A DNA stretch of 64,000 bases. It comes from Bacteriovoracaceae bacterium (GTDB taxonomy: Bacteria > Bdellovibrionota > Bacteriovoracia > Bacteriovoracales > Bacteriovoracaceae). The translations under genes were made by a program, and so were the position numbers. Within the stretch, counting starts at the first letter, position 1. Every line of letters starts with the position of its first letter. Where the stretch lies: positions 1 to 64,000 of the forward strand of contig JABIHA010000122.1 of the NCBI GenBank assembly GCA_018649885.1, in the 5' to 3' direction. The notes beneath the pieces are model-generated. The model did not search any database. It had not been told where the DNA came from and worked only from the letters and a program-made list of their open reading frames with translations. Shown one piece after another: positions 46,152-56,191 of this stretch.

Positions 46152-48083
46152 CTATTTATAACTTCGCGTGCTCAGTTTTACGAAATTAAATTGAAGCTCT
46201 TCAATATGTCTTAAAGGCAGTCCATTTTTGACATATTCCCAGGCAGCAACATGACAAAAAGAGTCGTCATCTCTTAGAGCCTCACCTTCATCGTCAACAA
46301 AATCTTGGCGGTAGTGGGCTCCGCATGATTCTTTTCTTTCTAGAGCATCGCGGGCCATTAAAAGCCCAAGCTCAATTGTATCTTCAACTCTTAAGGCCTT
46401 TTCAAGCTCAGAGTTCATGGTATTTTCACTGCCTACTAGTAGAAGGTCAAGGTAGAATTCTTTTTTAATCTTTTCAATTTTAGAAACTGCCAAAACAAGG
46501 GACTCTTCACTTCTTTCAATCCCCACATCTTGAAACATGATTTTACCGAGTTCCCGGTGGAATTGATCAGCAGTCTTATTGCCTTTAATCCCCTTTAGTT
46601 TTGATATTCTCTCTTTAATAGAATTCAAACTGCACTCAAACTCAGGGTGGGTTCCATCAACTTTTTCAAGCTTGGTAGAAACCTCTCCCAGGTAGGCACT
46701 TACAGTTGTTGGTAGTACAAAAGTACCATCCGTCATGGCAGACATAAGCGAGTTAGCGCCCAATCTATTGGCCCCGTGATATTCGTAACTACACTCTCCT
46801 CCAGCAAATAACCCTTCAATACTTGTCATCAGATTATAATCGACCCACAACCCTCCCATAGTAAAATGAGCTGTAGGAAAAATTCTCATGGGTTCGACGT
46901 AGGGATTTTCATTGGTAATATGGTGATACATTTCAAAGAGGTTCCCATACTTACCTTCAATTACTTCTTTTCCATCTCTTTCAATGGCATCTTTAAAATC
47001 AAGATAAACGGCAACTTTTGTAGGTCCTACTCCGTGCCCACTATCCACGGCCTGCTTTATGGCCCTTGAGGTAATATCTCTGGGAGTCAAATTGCCAAAG
47101 GATGGATATCTCCTTTCAAGAAAATAGTCCCTTTCAGTTTCTGGGATATCACATGCCTTTCTTGTTTCATCTTTTTTAATGGGAACCCAGATCCTTCCGT
47201 CATTTCTTAAGGCCTCAGACATTAGCGTTTGTTTTGACATATGGTCTGAAGAAATGGGAAGTGCTGTGGGATGAATTTGGGTGAAACAGGGATTTGCCAT
47301 ATAGGCACCCTTTTTATAGCACTGAATTTGAGAAGCCCCATTTGAGGCCATAGCATTTGTAGATAAAAAATAGGTTTTACAAAATCCACCCGTGGCCAAG
47401 ATGACAGCATCTGCGTGGTGAGTTTCTAATTCGCCAGTGACTAGGTTTCTTGTAACAATTCCGCGGGCCCTACCACCAATCACCACTAAATCGAGCATTT
47501 CTGATCTAGTGTGTAGGGTGACTTTCTTTGAATGGACCTCTTTTAATAGTGAGCCGTAAACTCCTAATAATAGTTGTTGTCCTGTTTGACCTCTAGAATA
47601 AAAAGTTCTGGAAACTTGCACTCCTCCAAAGGATCTATTGGCAAGTCCTCCACCATATTCTCTGGTGAAAGGCACACCACAAGCAACAGCATGATCAATG
47701 ATTTTATTCGCACATTGTGAAAGTCTATATACACTGTATTCATTAGATCTAAAATCTCCGCCCTTTACTGTGTCATAGAATAGCCTCCACACACTATCCC
47801 CATCATTTGGATAATTCTTGGCACCATTGACACCTCCCTGAGCTGCAATGGAGTGAGATCTTCTTGGACTATCTAGTAGAGTAAAAGCATGGATATTAAA
47901 ACCCATTTCCGCCAGTGCAGCTGAAGCTCCTCCGCCAGCAAGACCAGTCCCCACAACAATGATTTTAAATTTACTTCTATTTGCTGGGTTCACCAGCTTT
48001 AAGTTAAAGCAGTGCCTATCCCAAGCAGTTTTGATATCCCCAGTAGGGGCCTTTTTATCAAGTTTTTTAATCTCTATTCCCAT
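46152..48083 (-). CDS. sdhA: Succinate dehydrogenase/fumarate reductase flavoprotein subunit
   Basis: The 643-residue protein has an FAD-binding motif (IIVVGTGLAGGGASAALAE, about 41-59), the covalent FAD His in SHSIAAQGGVN (His77), and active-site segments HPTAL and HGANRLGANSL. The length and the sequence SGRIWVP-like NDGRIWVPIKKD match the B-type enzymes found in Bacteroidetes, epsilonproteobacteria and Bdellovibrionota. It overlaps the end of guaA by ten bases on the same strand. sdhB and sdhC are not adjacent, which is unusual, and the next gene is convergent. Confidence 0.92.
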   Translation of the reverse strand: MGIEIKKLDKKAPTGDIKTAWDRHCFNLKLVNPANRSKFKIIVVGTGLAGGGASAALAEMGFNIHAFTLLDSPRRSHSIAAQGGVNGAKNYPNDGDSVWRLFYDTVKGGDFRSNEYSVYRLSQCANKIIDHAVACGVPFTREYGGGLANRSFGGVQVSRTFYSRGQTGQQLLLGVYGSLLKEVHSKKVTLHTRSEMLDLVVIGGRARGIVTRNLVTGELETHHADAVILATGGFCKTYFLSTNAMASNGASQIQCYKKGAYMANPCFTQIHPTALPISSDHMSKQTLMSEALRNDGRIWVPIKKDETRKACDIPETERDYFLERRYPSFGNLTPRDITSRAIKQAVDSGHGVGPTKVAVYLDFKDAIERDGKEVIEGKYGNLFEMYHHITNENPYVEPMRIFPTAHFTMGGLWVDYNLMTSIEGLFAGGECSYEYHGANRLGANSLMSAMTDGTFVLPTTVSAYLGEVSTKLEKVDGTHPEFECSLNSIKERISKLKGIKGNKTADQFHRELGKIMFQDVGIERSEESLVLAVSKIEKIKKEFYLDLLLVGSENTMNSELEKALRVEDTIELGLLMARDALERKESCGAHYRQDFVDDEGEALRDDDSFCHVAAWEYVKNGLPLRHIEELQFNFVKLSTRSYK

Positions 48084-49624
48084 TCAATTGTTCCAGGTGG
48101 CTTTGAAGTTATATCGTAAACAACTCTCGTGACACCCTTAACCTCATTGGTAATTCTTCTAGAAATTTTTGCAAGAAAATGAAATGGAAACTCAGTCCAT
48201 TCTGCCGTCATGCCATCGGTGCTATTTACGGCCCTCAGACAAATAACCTCTTCAAAGGCCCTCGCGTCCCCTTTGACTCCAACAGTTTTAACAGGAAGAA
48301 GCACAGTGAACGCCTGCCAACAATGCTCGTACTGACCTTCACTTAGAAGCTCTTCGTAAAATATTTGATCGGACTCTTGAACTTTTCTTATGCTCTCAGC
48401 ACTTAGTGCTCCCAGCACCCTTACTCCAATACCAGGTCCAGGAAATGGATGCCTATGAACCCATGAATGAGTTAAATTCATCGCCTCACCCAAAACTCGC
48501 ACTTCGTCTTTAAATAAAAACCTTAGAGGTTCTAAAAGACTAAGGTGCATTCTATCGGGCAGCCCACCCACATTGTGATGGGATTTAATAGTAGCTGATT
48601 TTCCACCCTTGATATGTGGGCTTATGCTTTCAATCACATCTGGGTAGAGAGTTCCTTGCAATAGATGTTTGAACTTTATGCCGTGAGAGCTTTCAAATTC
48701 GTGAACCTTCTTTTCAAAGATATCGATGAAAGTTTTACCAATCATTTTTCTCTTTTTTTCTGGATCAGATATACCCAGAAGATTTCCTAGGAATTCTTCT
48801 TTTGCGTCGACAATTTCGATATTTAAAGTTGTCATTTTTTTAAGGAGCTTAATATGAGAGAGATCTTGAGGCCTTAAAAGACCATTATCAATAAAAAAGC
48901 AATACAACTTATCACCCAAAACTTTCTCGGCCAAAGTCGCTGCAACTAGTGAGTCAACTCCACCTGAAAAAGCACACAAGACATAGTCATCACTGACGGT
49001 CCTTACAACTTCGATCGCCTCATCTAACATATGAGAGGCATCCCAGTCGCTCTCTAGTTTGGCAATACGATTTAAAAAATAGCTTAAATACTCAGCACCT
49101 CTTTTGGTATGATTCACTTCAGGGTGAAACTGTAATCCTAAAATAGGCAAACTTTCATGTTGTATGCCCGCAATTAATTCTGAATCTGATTTTAGTATGG
49201 TTTTAAAACCATTTGGCACGGCACTTACATGATCAGAGTGGCTCATCCATGCTCTAGTTGTCTTTGGAAGGTAGTCAAATAACAGTGTATCAATACACCT
49301 CACATCTGAATGCCCGTACTCACCGACTTTTCCTTTTTCTACTTGGCCACCAAAGTGCTGGGCCATAAGTTGCATTCCATAGCAAAGACCAAGAACGGGA
49401 AGATTTTCGTATTGAAAAAGAAAGTTGTAATCATTTTGATCATCGAAAATTGACTCGGGCCCACCAGAAAGTATTAAAGCTTCAGGTCTTTTACCCTCAT
49501 TTTTTAATTTCCTAGTTTCATCGAGGGTGAGAATATGTGCAGAATGGCCCAGCTCACGACATTTGCGTGTAATAAGTTGTGTATATTGAGAGCCAAAATC
49601 AACTATCCAGACTTGTACTTGCAT
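48074..49624 (-). CDS. guaA: GMP synthase (glutamine-hydrolysing)
   Basis: GuaA amidates XMP to GMP. The 516-residue product starts at ATG 49624 with AGGA close upstream. It has the class I glutamine amidotransferase domain (nucleophile Cys in GLCYGMQLM, His/Glu in GLQFHPEVNH), the ATP pyrophosphatase motif CAFSGGVDS, and the C-terminal dimerisation domain (HPFPGPGIGVRVLG, ending SKPPGTIEWE). It follows guaB after 13 bases and runs into sdhA. Confidence 0.97.
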   Translation of the reverse strand: MQVQVWIVDFGSQYTQLITRKCRELGHSAHILTLDETRKLKNEGKRPEALILSGGPESIFDDQNDYNFLFQYENLPVLGLCYGMQLMAQHFGGQVEKGKVGEYGHSDVRCIDTLLFDYLPKTTRAWMSHSDHVSAVPNGFKTILKSDSELIAGIQHESLPILGLQFHPEVNHTKRGAEYLSYFLNRIAKLESDWDASHMLDEAIEVVRTVSDDYVLCAFSGGVDSLVAATLAEKVLGDKLYCFFIDNGLLRPQDLSHIKLLKKMTTLNIEIVDAKEEFLGNLLGISDPEKKRKMIGKTFIDIFEKKVHEFESSHGIKFKHLLQGTLYPDVIESISPHIKGGKSATIKSHHNVGGLPDRMHLSLLEPLRFLFKDEVRVLGEAMNLTHSWVHRHPFPGPGIGVRVLGALSAESIRKVQESDQIFYEELLSEGQYEHCWQAFTVLLPVKTVGVKGDARAFEEVICLRAVNSTDGMTAEWTEFPFHFLAKISRRITNEVKGVTRVVYDITSKPPGTIEWE

Positions 49625-49637
49625 ATATCCTATAACC

Positions 49638-51101
49638 TTAGTGCACTTGGTAGTTTGGTGCTTCTTTTGTAATCATAATGTCATGAGGGTGCCCCTCTTT
49701 AAGTGAGGCAGCCGTAATTGTAATAAAATCTGCTTTTTGTTTGAGATCTTCTAAGTCACGGGCCCCAATATAACCCATTCCAGATCTGACTCCACCCACA
49801 AGTTGGAAGACATTACTTGAAAGAGATCCTCTATAAGGCACCTGACCTTCAATTCCTTCAGGTACAAGTTTTTTATTATCTTCAACGGAAGCCTGACCAT
49901 ATCTATCTTTGGATCCAAGACTCATGGCCCCAAGAGATCCCATTCCTCTATATACTTTATAAGATCTTCCTTGGTAGAGAACCATCTCACCCGGTGTTTC
50001 ATCTGCACCAGCAAATAAAGAGCCTATCATCACAGACGAGGCACCTGCTGCTAAGGCCTTAACGACATCACCCGAAAATTTGATACCGCCATCAGCGATA
50101 AACGGAACATCTGCTTCTTTACAGGCACTATAACAATCGACAACTGCACTAAACTGAGGAACTCCAATGCCTGCAACAACTCTGGTGGTACAAATTGATC
50201 CAGGACCAATGCCTACCTTGATGGAGTCAACACCTGCTTCAATAAGACCAAGACACGCTGATCCAGTAGCAATATTACCCGCTACAATATCTATAGTGGG
50301 AAAATCTTTTTTTAGTGTTCTCACCATTTCAAATACACCACGAGAGTGGCCATGGGCCGTATCAACAACGAGTGCATCAACCTGAGCTGCCGCTAAAATT
50401 CTCGCTCTTTCATACTCTTTATCTCCCACTCCGATGGCAGCCGCGACTCTTAGTCTTCCGAGACTATCTTTATTAGAGTTTGGATAGGCAATTGCTTTAT
50501 TAATATCTTTAATTGTAATCAGACCAATTAGATTATACTGGCCATCTACTACTGGAAGCTTTTCTACCTTATGTTTTTGCAGAATACTTTTTGCGGTTTC
50601 AAGTGTCGTTCCTTGAGGAGCCGTAATCAAGTTTTCCTTAGTCATTACATCGGCGACTTTTTGATTAAAATTAGTTTCAAACCGAAGGTCTCTATTGGTC
50701 AAAATTCCAATCAACTTTCTATTGTCATCAATTACTGGAAGGCCACCAATTTTATATCTTTTGGTCAGCTCAAGAACTCTTGTGAGCGGGTCGTCTGCCT
50801 TAATAGTGACAGGATCAACGATCATTCCCGATTCATATTTTTTGACCTTTTCCACTTCACCGGCCTGTTGATAGGCGGTCAAATTTTTGTGGATCACACC
50901 CAGCCCACCTTCTTGGGCCATAACGATGGCAGTTTTAGATTCTGTCACTGTGTCCATGGCCGCAGAGACAATCGGTATGCTCAAAGAGATATTTCTTGAA
51001 AATCTAGATGTTATTGAAACCTCGTGTGGCAACACTTCTGAGTAGCCAGGCTTTAAAAGAACATCGTCATATGTGAGATAAGGGGTGTGTAAGTCGCTCA
51101 T
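49638..51101 (-). CDS. guaB: IMP dehydrogenase
   Basis: GuaB oxidises IMP to XMP, the first step towards GMP. The 487-residue product has the N-terminal TIM-barrel start ([14 protein letters not shown]), two CBS domains (about 95-205), the catalytic Cys loop [11 protein letters not shown], and the flap [21 protein letters not shown] at 51101 has GGAG about ten bases upstream. guaA follows directly. No purine riboswitch is recognisable upstream. Confidence 0.97.
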   Translation of the reverse strand: MSDLHTPYLTYDDVLLKPGYSEVLPHEVSITSRFSRNISLSIPIVSAAMDTVTESKTAIVMAQEGGLGVIHKNLTAYQQAGEVEKVKKYESGMIVDPVTIKADDPLTRVLELTKRYKIGGLPVIDDNRKLIGILTNRDLRFETNFNQKVADVMTKENLITAPQGTTLETAKSILQKHKVEKLPVVDGQYNLIGLITIKDINKAIAYPNSNKDSLGRLRVAAAIGVGDKEYERARILAAAQVDALVVDTAHGHSRGVFEMVRTLKKDFPTIDIVAGNIATGSACLGLIEAGVDSIKVGIGPGSICTTRVVAGIGVPQFSAVVDCYSACKEADVPFIADGGIKFSGDVVKALAAGASSVMIGSLFAGADETPGEMVLYQGRSYKVYRGMGSLGAMSLGSKDRYGQASVEDNKKLVPEGIEGQVPYRGSLSSNVFQLVGGVRSGMGYIGARDLEDLKQKADFITITAASLKEGHPHDIMITKEAPNYQVH

Positions 51102-51203
51102 AGAGGCATCTCCGGAATTTTTGCAGGATATTACACAATTATGAGGTGAATGAATAGTTTGGGCGCGAAAATAGCGCGACGCTTCAATTGGTTCGAGTAA
51201 AAA

Positions 51204-52181
51204 TTATTCGATATCAGCTGGGACAGGCTCAAATAGGTTGAAAACCAGGGCCCTAGTCTTGCAACTTTTGTCTTTATCTCGCTGTGCAGTTAGAGCGCAA
51301 AGGCTTTTCAAGAACTCGCTACTTAGCTCTTTCGCCTTTTCATAGGTTTCTTCATCCAAATCGAGAGTCATCCAAAAGCGGTAGCTATCTTCCCAATTGC
51401 TTTCACAGTCCTGGGTAATGCGCTCAAGAGATCTCTCGCTCAGATATTTAAAGGTATTTTTAATTCCCTCAATGTCATCTTTTAAGTAAAGCTGTTCATC
51501 TATCAGCTCAAAGTGTGAGCCATTAAACTCTATTGTTCCTTTTTCCTCAAAGAGCTTTAATGACATATTCACTTCTTCAATAGGAATTCCCAAGTCGGCA
51601 GAAATCTTTTCATTTGAGTGGGGGCCACCATGTTTGTAACTTCCAAGCCCAAGGTAAGCAAAAATTAGTGAGCTCGCGGGAATCGCCTTCATAACAGATG
51701 AAGCAGCACTAAGTTTTAACAGCTCCTGTTCTATCAGAGGATCAGAGCCTCGTAAATTGAGGCCTTGCAAAAAATTCCACATTCTGCTGGGGTAATAAAG
51801 ATTCATCATTAAAAAAATTTCTGAAAGTAAGACTTCTTCTCCATTTTTTCTCCTAATGATTTTAGTCCTGGAAAGTCCTGTCTCTCTGGCCAAAACCGAG
51901 GGAGATTTGCCTCCAGAAAAATGATTAAAAATATCAGCTGGTTTTTTTGAATCCGCGGAAAATTGAAAGCAGTACAAAAGAGTCCTGCCAAGCTCAATAT
52001 TTAAAACCGTACAAAGTTCTACAAAATCTAGCCAATGAATTCGATTTTTTCCGGCTTCCCACTTGTGAACAATATTAAATTCTTTTCCAAGCTTCTCATT
52101 AATTTGTCCCTGAGAGAGATCCCCTCGCATAATTTTAATAAGCTTTCTTGAAAACTCTTTATAATCTATGGATATACTCAT
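51204..52181 (-). CDS. DUF4423/TIGR02147-like transcriptional regulator
   Basis: The 325-residue protein begins with a helix-turn-helix of the XRE type (SQGQINEKLGKEFNIVHKWEAG), has a second HTH-like stretch (VLARETGLSRTKIIRRKNG), and a C-terminal part (IPIEEVNMSLKLFEEKGTIEFNG...YRFWMTLDLDEETYEKAKEL) that resembles the DUF4423/TIGR02147 proteins frequent in Bdellovibrio-like bacteria. It probably controls the divergently transcribed lipoprotein gene at 52497 or distant targets; both are inference. Confidence 0.75.
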   Translation of the reverse strand: MSISIDYKEFSRKLIKIMRGDLSQGQINEKLGKEFNIVHKWEAGKNRIHWLDFVELCTVLNIELGRTLLYCFQFSADSKKPADIFNHFSGGKSPSVLARETGLSRTKIIRRKNGEEVLLSEIFLMMNLYYPSRMWNFLQGLNLRGSDPLIEQELLKLSAASSVMKAIPASSLIFAYLGLGSYKHGGPHSNEKISADLGIPIEEVNMSLKLFEEKGTIEFNGSHFELIDEQLYLKDDIEGIKNTFKYLSERSLERITQDCESNWEDSYRFWMTLDLDEETYEKAKELSSEFLKSLCALTAQRDKDKSCKTRALVFNLFEPVPADIE

Positions 52182-52496
52182 AAGTCTCCCTATTATTCAC
52201 AATTAGTTGAGTCGGTCTGTTGCCCATATCTAATGCATAACTTGTTCCAAGTTTACCCCTAATTTCAGCCTGCTACTCAATTGTTTTGGCATTTTTTGAA
52301 CAAACCTGCTCAAAGTAGGAGATAAAGTCGCAAACCGAGTGTCTAAACTTTTGACACTTTTTTATAAAATATTGGCGTTTTCCCACCTCTGAAACAGCTA
52401 TTTTCTAAAATAATTTCAAATTTTCTCTTCGATTTTTTACAGATGATAATAAATATCTAATTTCAAGATCACTCAAACGACCTGCGGAGGTTCAAA
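52182..52496. other. Intergenic control region between a regulator and a lipoprotein
   Basis: About 315 bases between divergent genes. A possible plus-strand promoter for the lipoprotein is TTTACA (52436-52441) with TAATTT 16 bases later. Other than AT-rich tracts I see no repeat or palindrome strong enough to call an operator. Confidence 0.4.
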
Positions 52497-53189
52497 ATGA
52501 AGATTCATCATCTTTCTATGCTTTTATCAGTCATTTTTCTTATGGTTTCATGCGAAACTACAACACTTCTCCCTTGGGAAGAAACGATTGACACTCTTCC
52601 TGCAGATGAATGTCGAATCACCACAAGTGATTTGGGCTCATCTAATGAAGCCAGCCAAGCTGTCGAAGATATGATCTCTGGGATTACATCTGCTTACAGT
52701 GAGATGATTTACACAGTCACCAACTCAAATACATTCCAGTATAATAATGATTACAACCAATACGCCGATGATGATCGCTGGGGTGCCCATGTGGATTACG
52801 ACTGTGATGGAGCTGAGATATTTGTCTACATTTCAAAGCCCTATCCCATTGCTCAGGCAACCCAAGCAGAGCAAGATGTCACAAATCAGTTAGAAGAAAG
52901 TGGCTACCAAGTGTTAGCACTTGATTCTGATCTTATAACCACATCAGAAGGTGATTACATGGTATTTTCTCTTTACTATACCTATTCAGGAACAGACTAC
53001 GATGATGAGATTGCTTATATGACTGGAGCTGGAACAGGAACGAAATCAAAGCAAATGATTAGTAACCTACGTGCTATTCCAAGTGCTCTGGTACCTGCTG
53101 AATATACAAGGTTTGTAAAAGCTGCAAGTGGAATTCAATCATCAGTAAGATCAATTGTTGGTAAAAGTCTTCAATCAGTTGCAAAATAA
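52497..53189 (+). CDS. Small lipoprotein, unknown function
   Basis: ATG at 52497 follows GGAGG at ideal distance. The signal peptide ends in a lipobox (LMVSC-ETTT). The 230-residue product has an acidic, Tyr/Asn-rich domain (NNDYNQYADDDRWGAHVDYDCDG) and a helical C-terminus. No family is recognised. It is transcribed away from the regulator at 51204-52181 and ends in a strong hairpin terminator. Confidence 0.75.
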   Translation: MKIHHLSMLLSVIFLMVSCETTTLLPWEETIDTLPADECRITTSDLGSSNEASQAVEDMISGITSAYSEMIYTVTNSNTFQYNNDYNQYADDDRWGAHVDYDCDGAEIFVYISKPYPIAQATQAEQDVTNQLEESGYQVLALDSDLITTSEGDYMVFSLYYTYSGTDYDDEIAYMTGAGTGTKSKQMISNLRAIPSALVPAEYTRFVKAASGIQSSVRSIVGKSLQSVAK

Positions 53190-53197
53190 CTTCTTAC

Positions 53198-53227
53198 AGG
53201 TGCCCTAGGTGGGCACCTGATTTTCTA
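53198..53227 (+). terminator. Intrinsic terminator of the lipoprotein gene
   Basis: CAGGTGCCC-TAGGT-GGGCACCTG forms a nine-base-pair stem followed by ATTTTCT. It lies between convergent genes and overlaps the 3' end of the next gene by a few bases. Confidence 0.8.
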
Positions 53228-55240
53228 CTCAGGAACAGCTGGTAAGAATATTTCTAAATTTTCCATAGGTATTCTTTGGGCACTCTTATCTCCACTACCA
53301 AGGTCCCCTGGCTTAAACCAAGAGTCAGGACAGTCACGACAGCGAACAAATAAAAAGTTTCTTGCATGGCCCACTCGAGCTCTAGTACCTGCTGAGGTAA
53401 AATCTCTTCCAGCTTCTAAAAACTCATGTGTCATTATAGAGTCAATTTCTCCAGGGCCTAGGGCCCTAATTCTTCCTTCAGGTATTTGATCACCAATGTC
53501 TAGGTAGTACTTCTCAAGTGCAACTAGGTCGAATTCTCTATCGCTTGCTCCCTTTTGCAAATCTTTTAACCTAGTTCTTACTCTATCAAGAAAGGCTTTC
53601 TTTCGAACGGGATCTGAACCAAACATACTCGAGACTTGCTCCATAGAGTAAACATTTGCTCTCCCCACGGAAGTTGGCGGGCCTCCTGCTAATCCAGACC
53701 TCACCAAAACCTCAGCATCATCTCTCGTAAAATTGCCTTCCTTTCTGAGAATTCGAACCTTTTCTTTTATTTCGGCCTCAGTATATTCATAGACCCCTCT
53801 CTCTCCTTCACCAACTGCGTGAGCTCGAAGAAGGGCTTCACTTTGAACATCTGTCAGACTATCTTTTCCTAGGACACTCGCTGCTGTAGAGACACGTGCA
53901 GAGTCATCTAACTGTGAGTGAGTAAGAACAATTTCTGTTGAAAATTCACTGCGGGCTGCCGTACTTCCACTACCCCCACCCTCACTAAGGGCTCCCCTCG
54001 CACTTTGCCGAAGAGCTGAACTTTCTGCAGCGGCAAGTGCCTCTCCATCATCTGAAAGTAGACGAACTAGAGTTTCAAAACTTCCCATCATCTCTTTCAT
54101 TTCAGCTGGTGATAGGCCTAGCTTTTCTGCCAATTTTGGAATCATATCACTTTTCACATGGGCCAATTTTTCGGGATCAATCATTTTCTTCAAAGCCTCG
54201 ATGGCCTTGGGGCCAAAGATATTATCCTTAATAAACCTAGCTGCTGCGGCTTCACCATCGACTAACATTATTTTGTAGGCCTGCTTAACGACATCGTCAC
54301 TAATCAAGCGACTGGCATAAGCACCGCCTCCAGCAAGAGCGACATTGAGAACAATTGATATGGCAGAGCCAAAGATCGCAGCTCCTTTTTCTACAACCAT
54401 TTCATCACCTAATTTAGAAACATAGTCACTTCCTACAAGAAACTCCATATCCTTTGCTGTTTTAAATTGTTCATTCTTTTCAAAGTAGTGAGACCAGATA
54501 ATAGCAAGGTCTGCACTGGCACCGGCTCCAGCACTGATGGCCCATCCTGAACCAAAAGATAGGGCAGCAAAGGAAACTGCAAGTCCAGAGACAACACTAC
54601 CAAGAACTAGCTCTTTTCCTGTTTTTCCCATTTGATCAATGTTGTTCACCTTATCGAGGATAATGCACATCTTTGCCATTTCAGCGACACTACTAAGTCC
54701 AAGGGCATTCATATTTTCCATATGAGACTTGATAACTGGAGATGATAAGTAGGGCACAAAGGTCGAAAATTGAGAGGGATTCAAATCGCAAATTTCTTTA
54801 AAGTGACCAAGATAATTTTTCTCAGGATTTCTCTCACCTTCAAACTCTTCGTTTTTTTGGTAAATCAAGCGGTCAAAGAAACCAATGTCTCGACATGACA
54901 TATTTTGGTCAAAAACAGTTTGCCTCTCATCAGGTGTTAAGTGGTACCACATCTGCCTTAAAAGACTTTTCTTGAGTGCTAAAAAAGTATCGCGCCTTTC
55001 TCTGGAGGCGAGACAATCTAGACTACCATCAACTTGAGGGGCCCTCTCTCCTAGCACTTTTCTCAGTGGCCAATTTACACTTTCCAGAACATTTGAGGCG
55101 ACTGACCTAAGTAAGACTCCCCCCTTGGCCTGTCCTGAAAGAGTGCAACCTAGTTCAGAAATTTGAGAAGCAATGGTATCTTTTGCACAAATAGTTCTAA
55201 AATCAATCGCCGATTGAGTCGCCTCACGGGGAGGTAGTGT
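53225..55240 (-). pseudogene. C-terminal part of a large exported protein, split from its N-terminus by an in-frame TAA
   Basis: Reading upstream from the GTG at 55057 gives a continuous protein-like frame (DFRTICAKDTIASQISELGC...) back to the TAA at 55241-55243, without an ATG and with no ribosome site. The frame is identical to that of the gene at 55241-56014, so the two are best read as one protein of about 930 codons with a single internal stop. This part contains two hydrophobic stretches (about 54340-54620), long helical segments, and a C-terminus with a CRDC motif. No family is recognised. A sequencing error, a nonsense mutation or stop readthrough are all possible. Using GTG 55057 it could also be a separate 610-residue gene. 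Confidence 0.6.
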
Positions 55241-56014
55241 TTAAGATATCCCTGTTGAAAGTTGATCAACCTCTACTAAATCAACAATTGGATCAACACA
55301 AGGATCAACTGCAGGAGGTTCAACATCTGAATCAAAGCTCACAGTGGTTGTAGAAGGAAACAATAACTCAGTAGCATCATTTCGATAAACCCTCTCACCC
55401 TCTTCCATCAACTTTGAGAAAATACCGTGAATAATTCTGTCATTATTTCCAAGAGCGCAGTACTGGTTTCCACTATCACAAGGCGAGTATTCATAATAAC
55501 TATGACCATTGTATTTTTTGGTTGAAAGGTTTGAAGATGTTCTATCTCGAAAGCCCCTTCCCTGCTCATCCACATACTTGGACTTTAATCTTGATGAAAG
55601 CTTTGTAATATCCACAAGTAATTTATAGGCATCATCGTGGACAGCTTTTAACCTAGAATCATCAGGCCCTAAAAATGCACACCTCGGAGAGCCAGACTCA
55701 CACTTTTGTTGTTGGTCACGATAGTAGTCATCCATCTCTTTTCGCGCCATATGTGCAACAATGACTCGACAAGTTTCTGGGACAACGTGATAGATTGTTT
55801 TCTTTTTTACTAATTCATCCACATCACCTAAATTCCAACGCAGATTTCCTTTTGGATCGACTCCCATGAATGAACTTCGAAATTTTCCAGGGTTTTGACA
55901 AGGCTTCATCACTTCTTTTTCAGGCTCATCGAAGAGACCAAATAAACTAAAACAATGAGCGCTACTGCTCATTGTGCAAAATATATAAATAAGGACCTTA
56001 AGGTAAGCTCTCAC
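55241..56014 (-). CDS. N-terminal part of the stop-interrupted exported protein
   Basis: GTG at 56014 gives 257 codons beginning MRAYLKVLIYIFCTMSSSAHCFS, a signal peptide. The mature part is charged and contains six or more cysteines (CQNPGKFRSSFMG, CESGSPRCAFLG, CDSGNQYCALG), likely disulfides. It ends with an acidic/Pro linker (VEPPAVDPCVDPIVD-like) just before TAA 55241-55243, after which the same frame continues for another 672 codons to 53225. The linker-like ending suits an interrupted, multi-domain protein rather than a natural C-terminus. The ribosome site is weak. Confidence 0.6.
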   Translation of the reverse strand: MRAYLKVLIYIFCTMSSSAHCFSLFGLFDEPEKEVMKPCQNPGKFRSSFMGVDPKGNLRWNLGDVDELVKKKTIYHVVPETCRVIVAHMARKEMDDYYRDQQQKCESGSPRCAFLGPDDSRLKAVHDDAYKLLVDITKLSSRLKSKYVDEQGRGFRDRTSSNLSTKKYNGHSYYEYSPCDSGNQYCALGNNDRIIHGIFSKLMEEGERVYRNDATELLFPSTTTVSFDSDVEPPAVDPCVDPIVDLVEVDQLSTGIS

Positions 56015-56191
56015 CTTCGATTTATCGGGGGTTTAGCATATTGCAATTACAGGTATTATATTTGGAGAATATTTTTCCCAAAAAGATAGTAACACTTCTT
56101 ACTCGGCCATTATGCCGGCCAAAAATGAGATTGAATTTTAACGACTTAGCTTTCTAAATTGCACAAGACAGAAGAGATATGTGAGACCTCG

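Noticed and set aside
51102..51203. Possible purine riboswitch or strong promoter upstream of guaB
   Set aside because: Only a GCGC hairpin is present; no purine-riboswitch core and no convincing -35/-10 pair were found.
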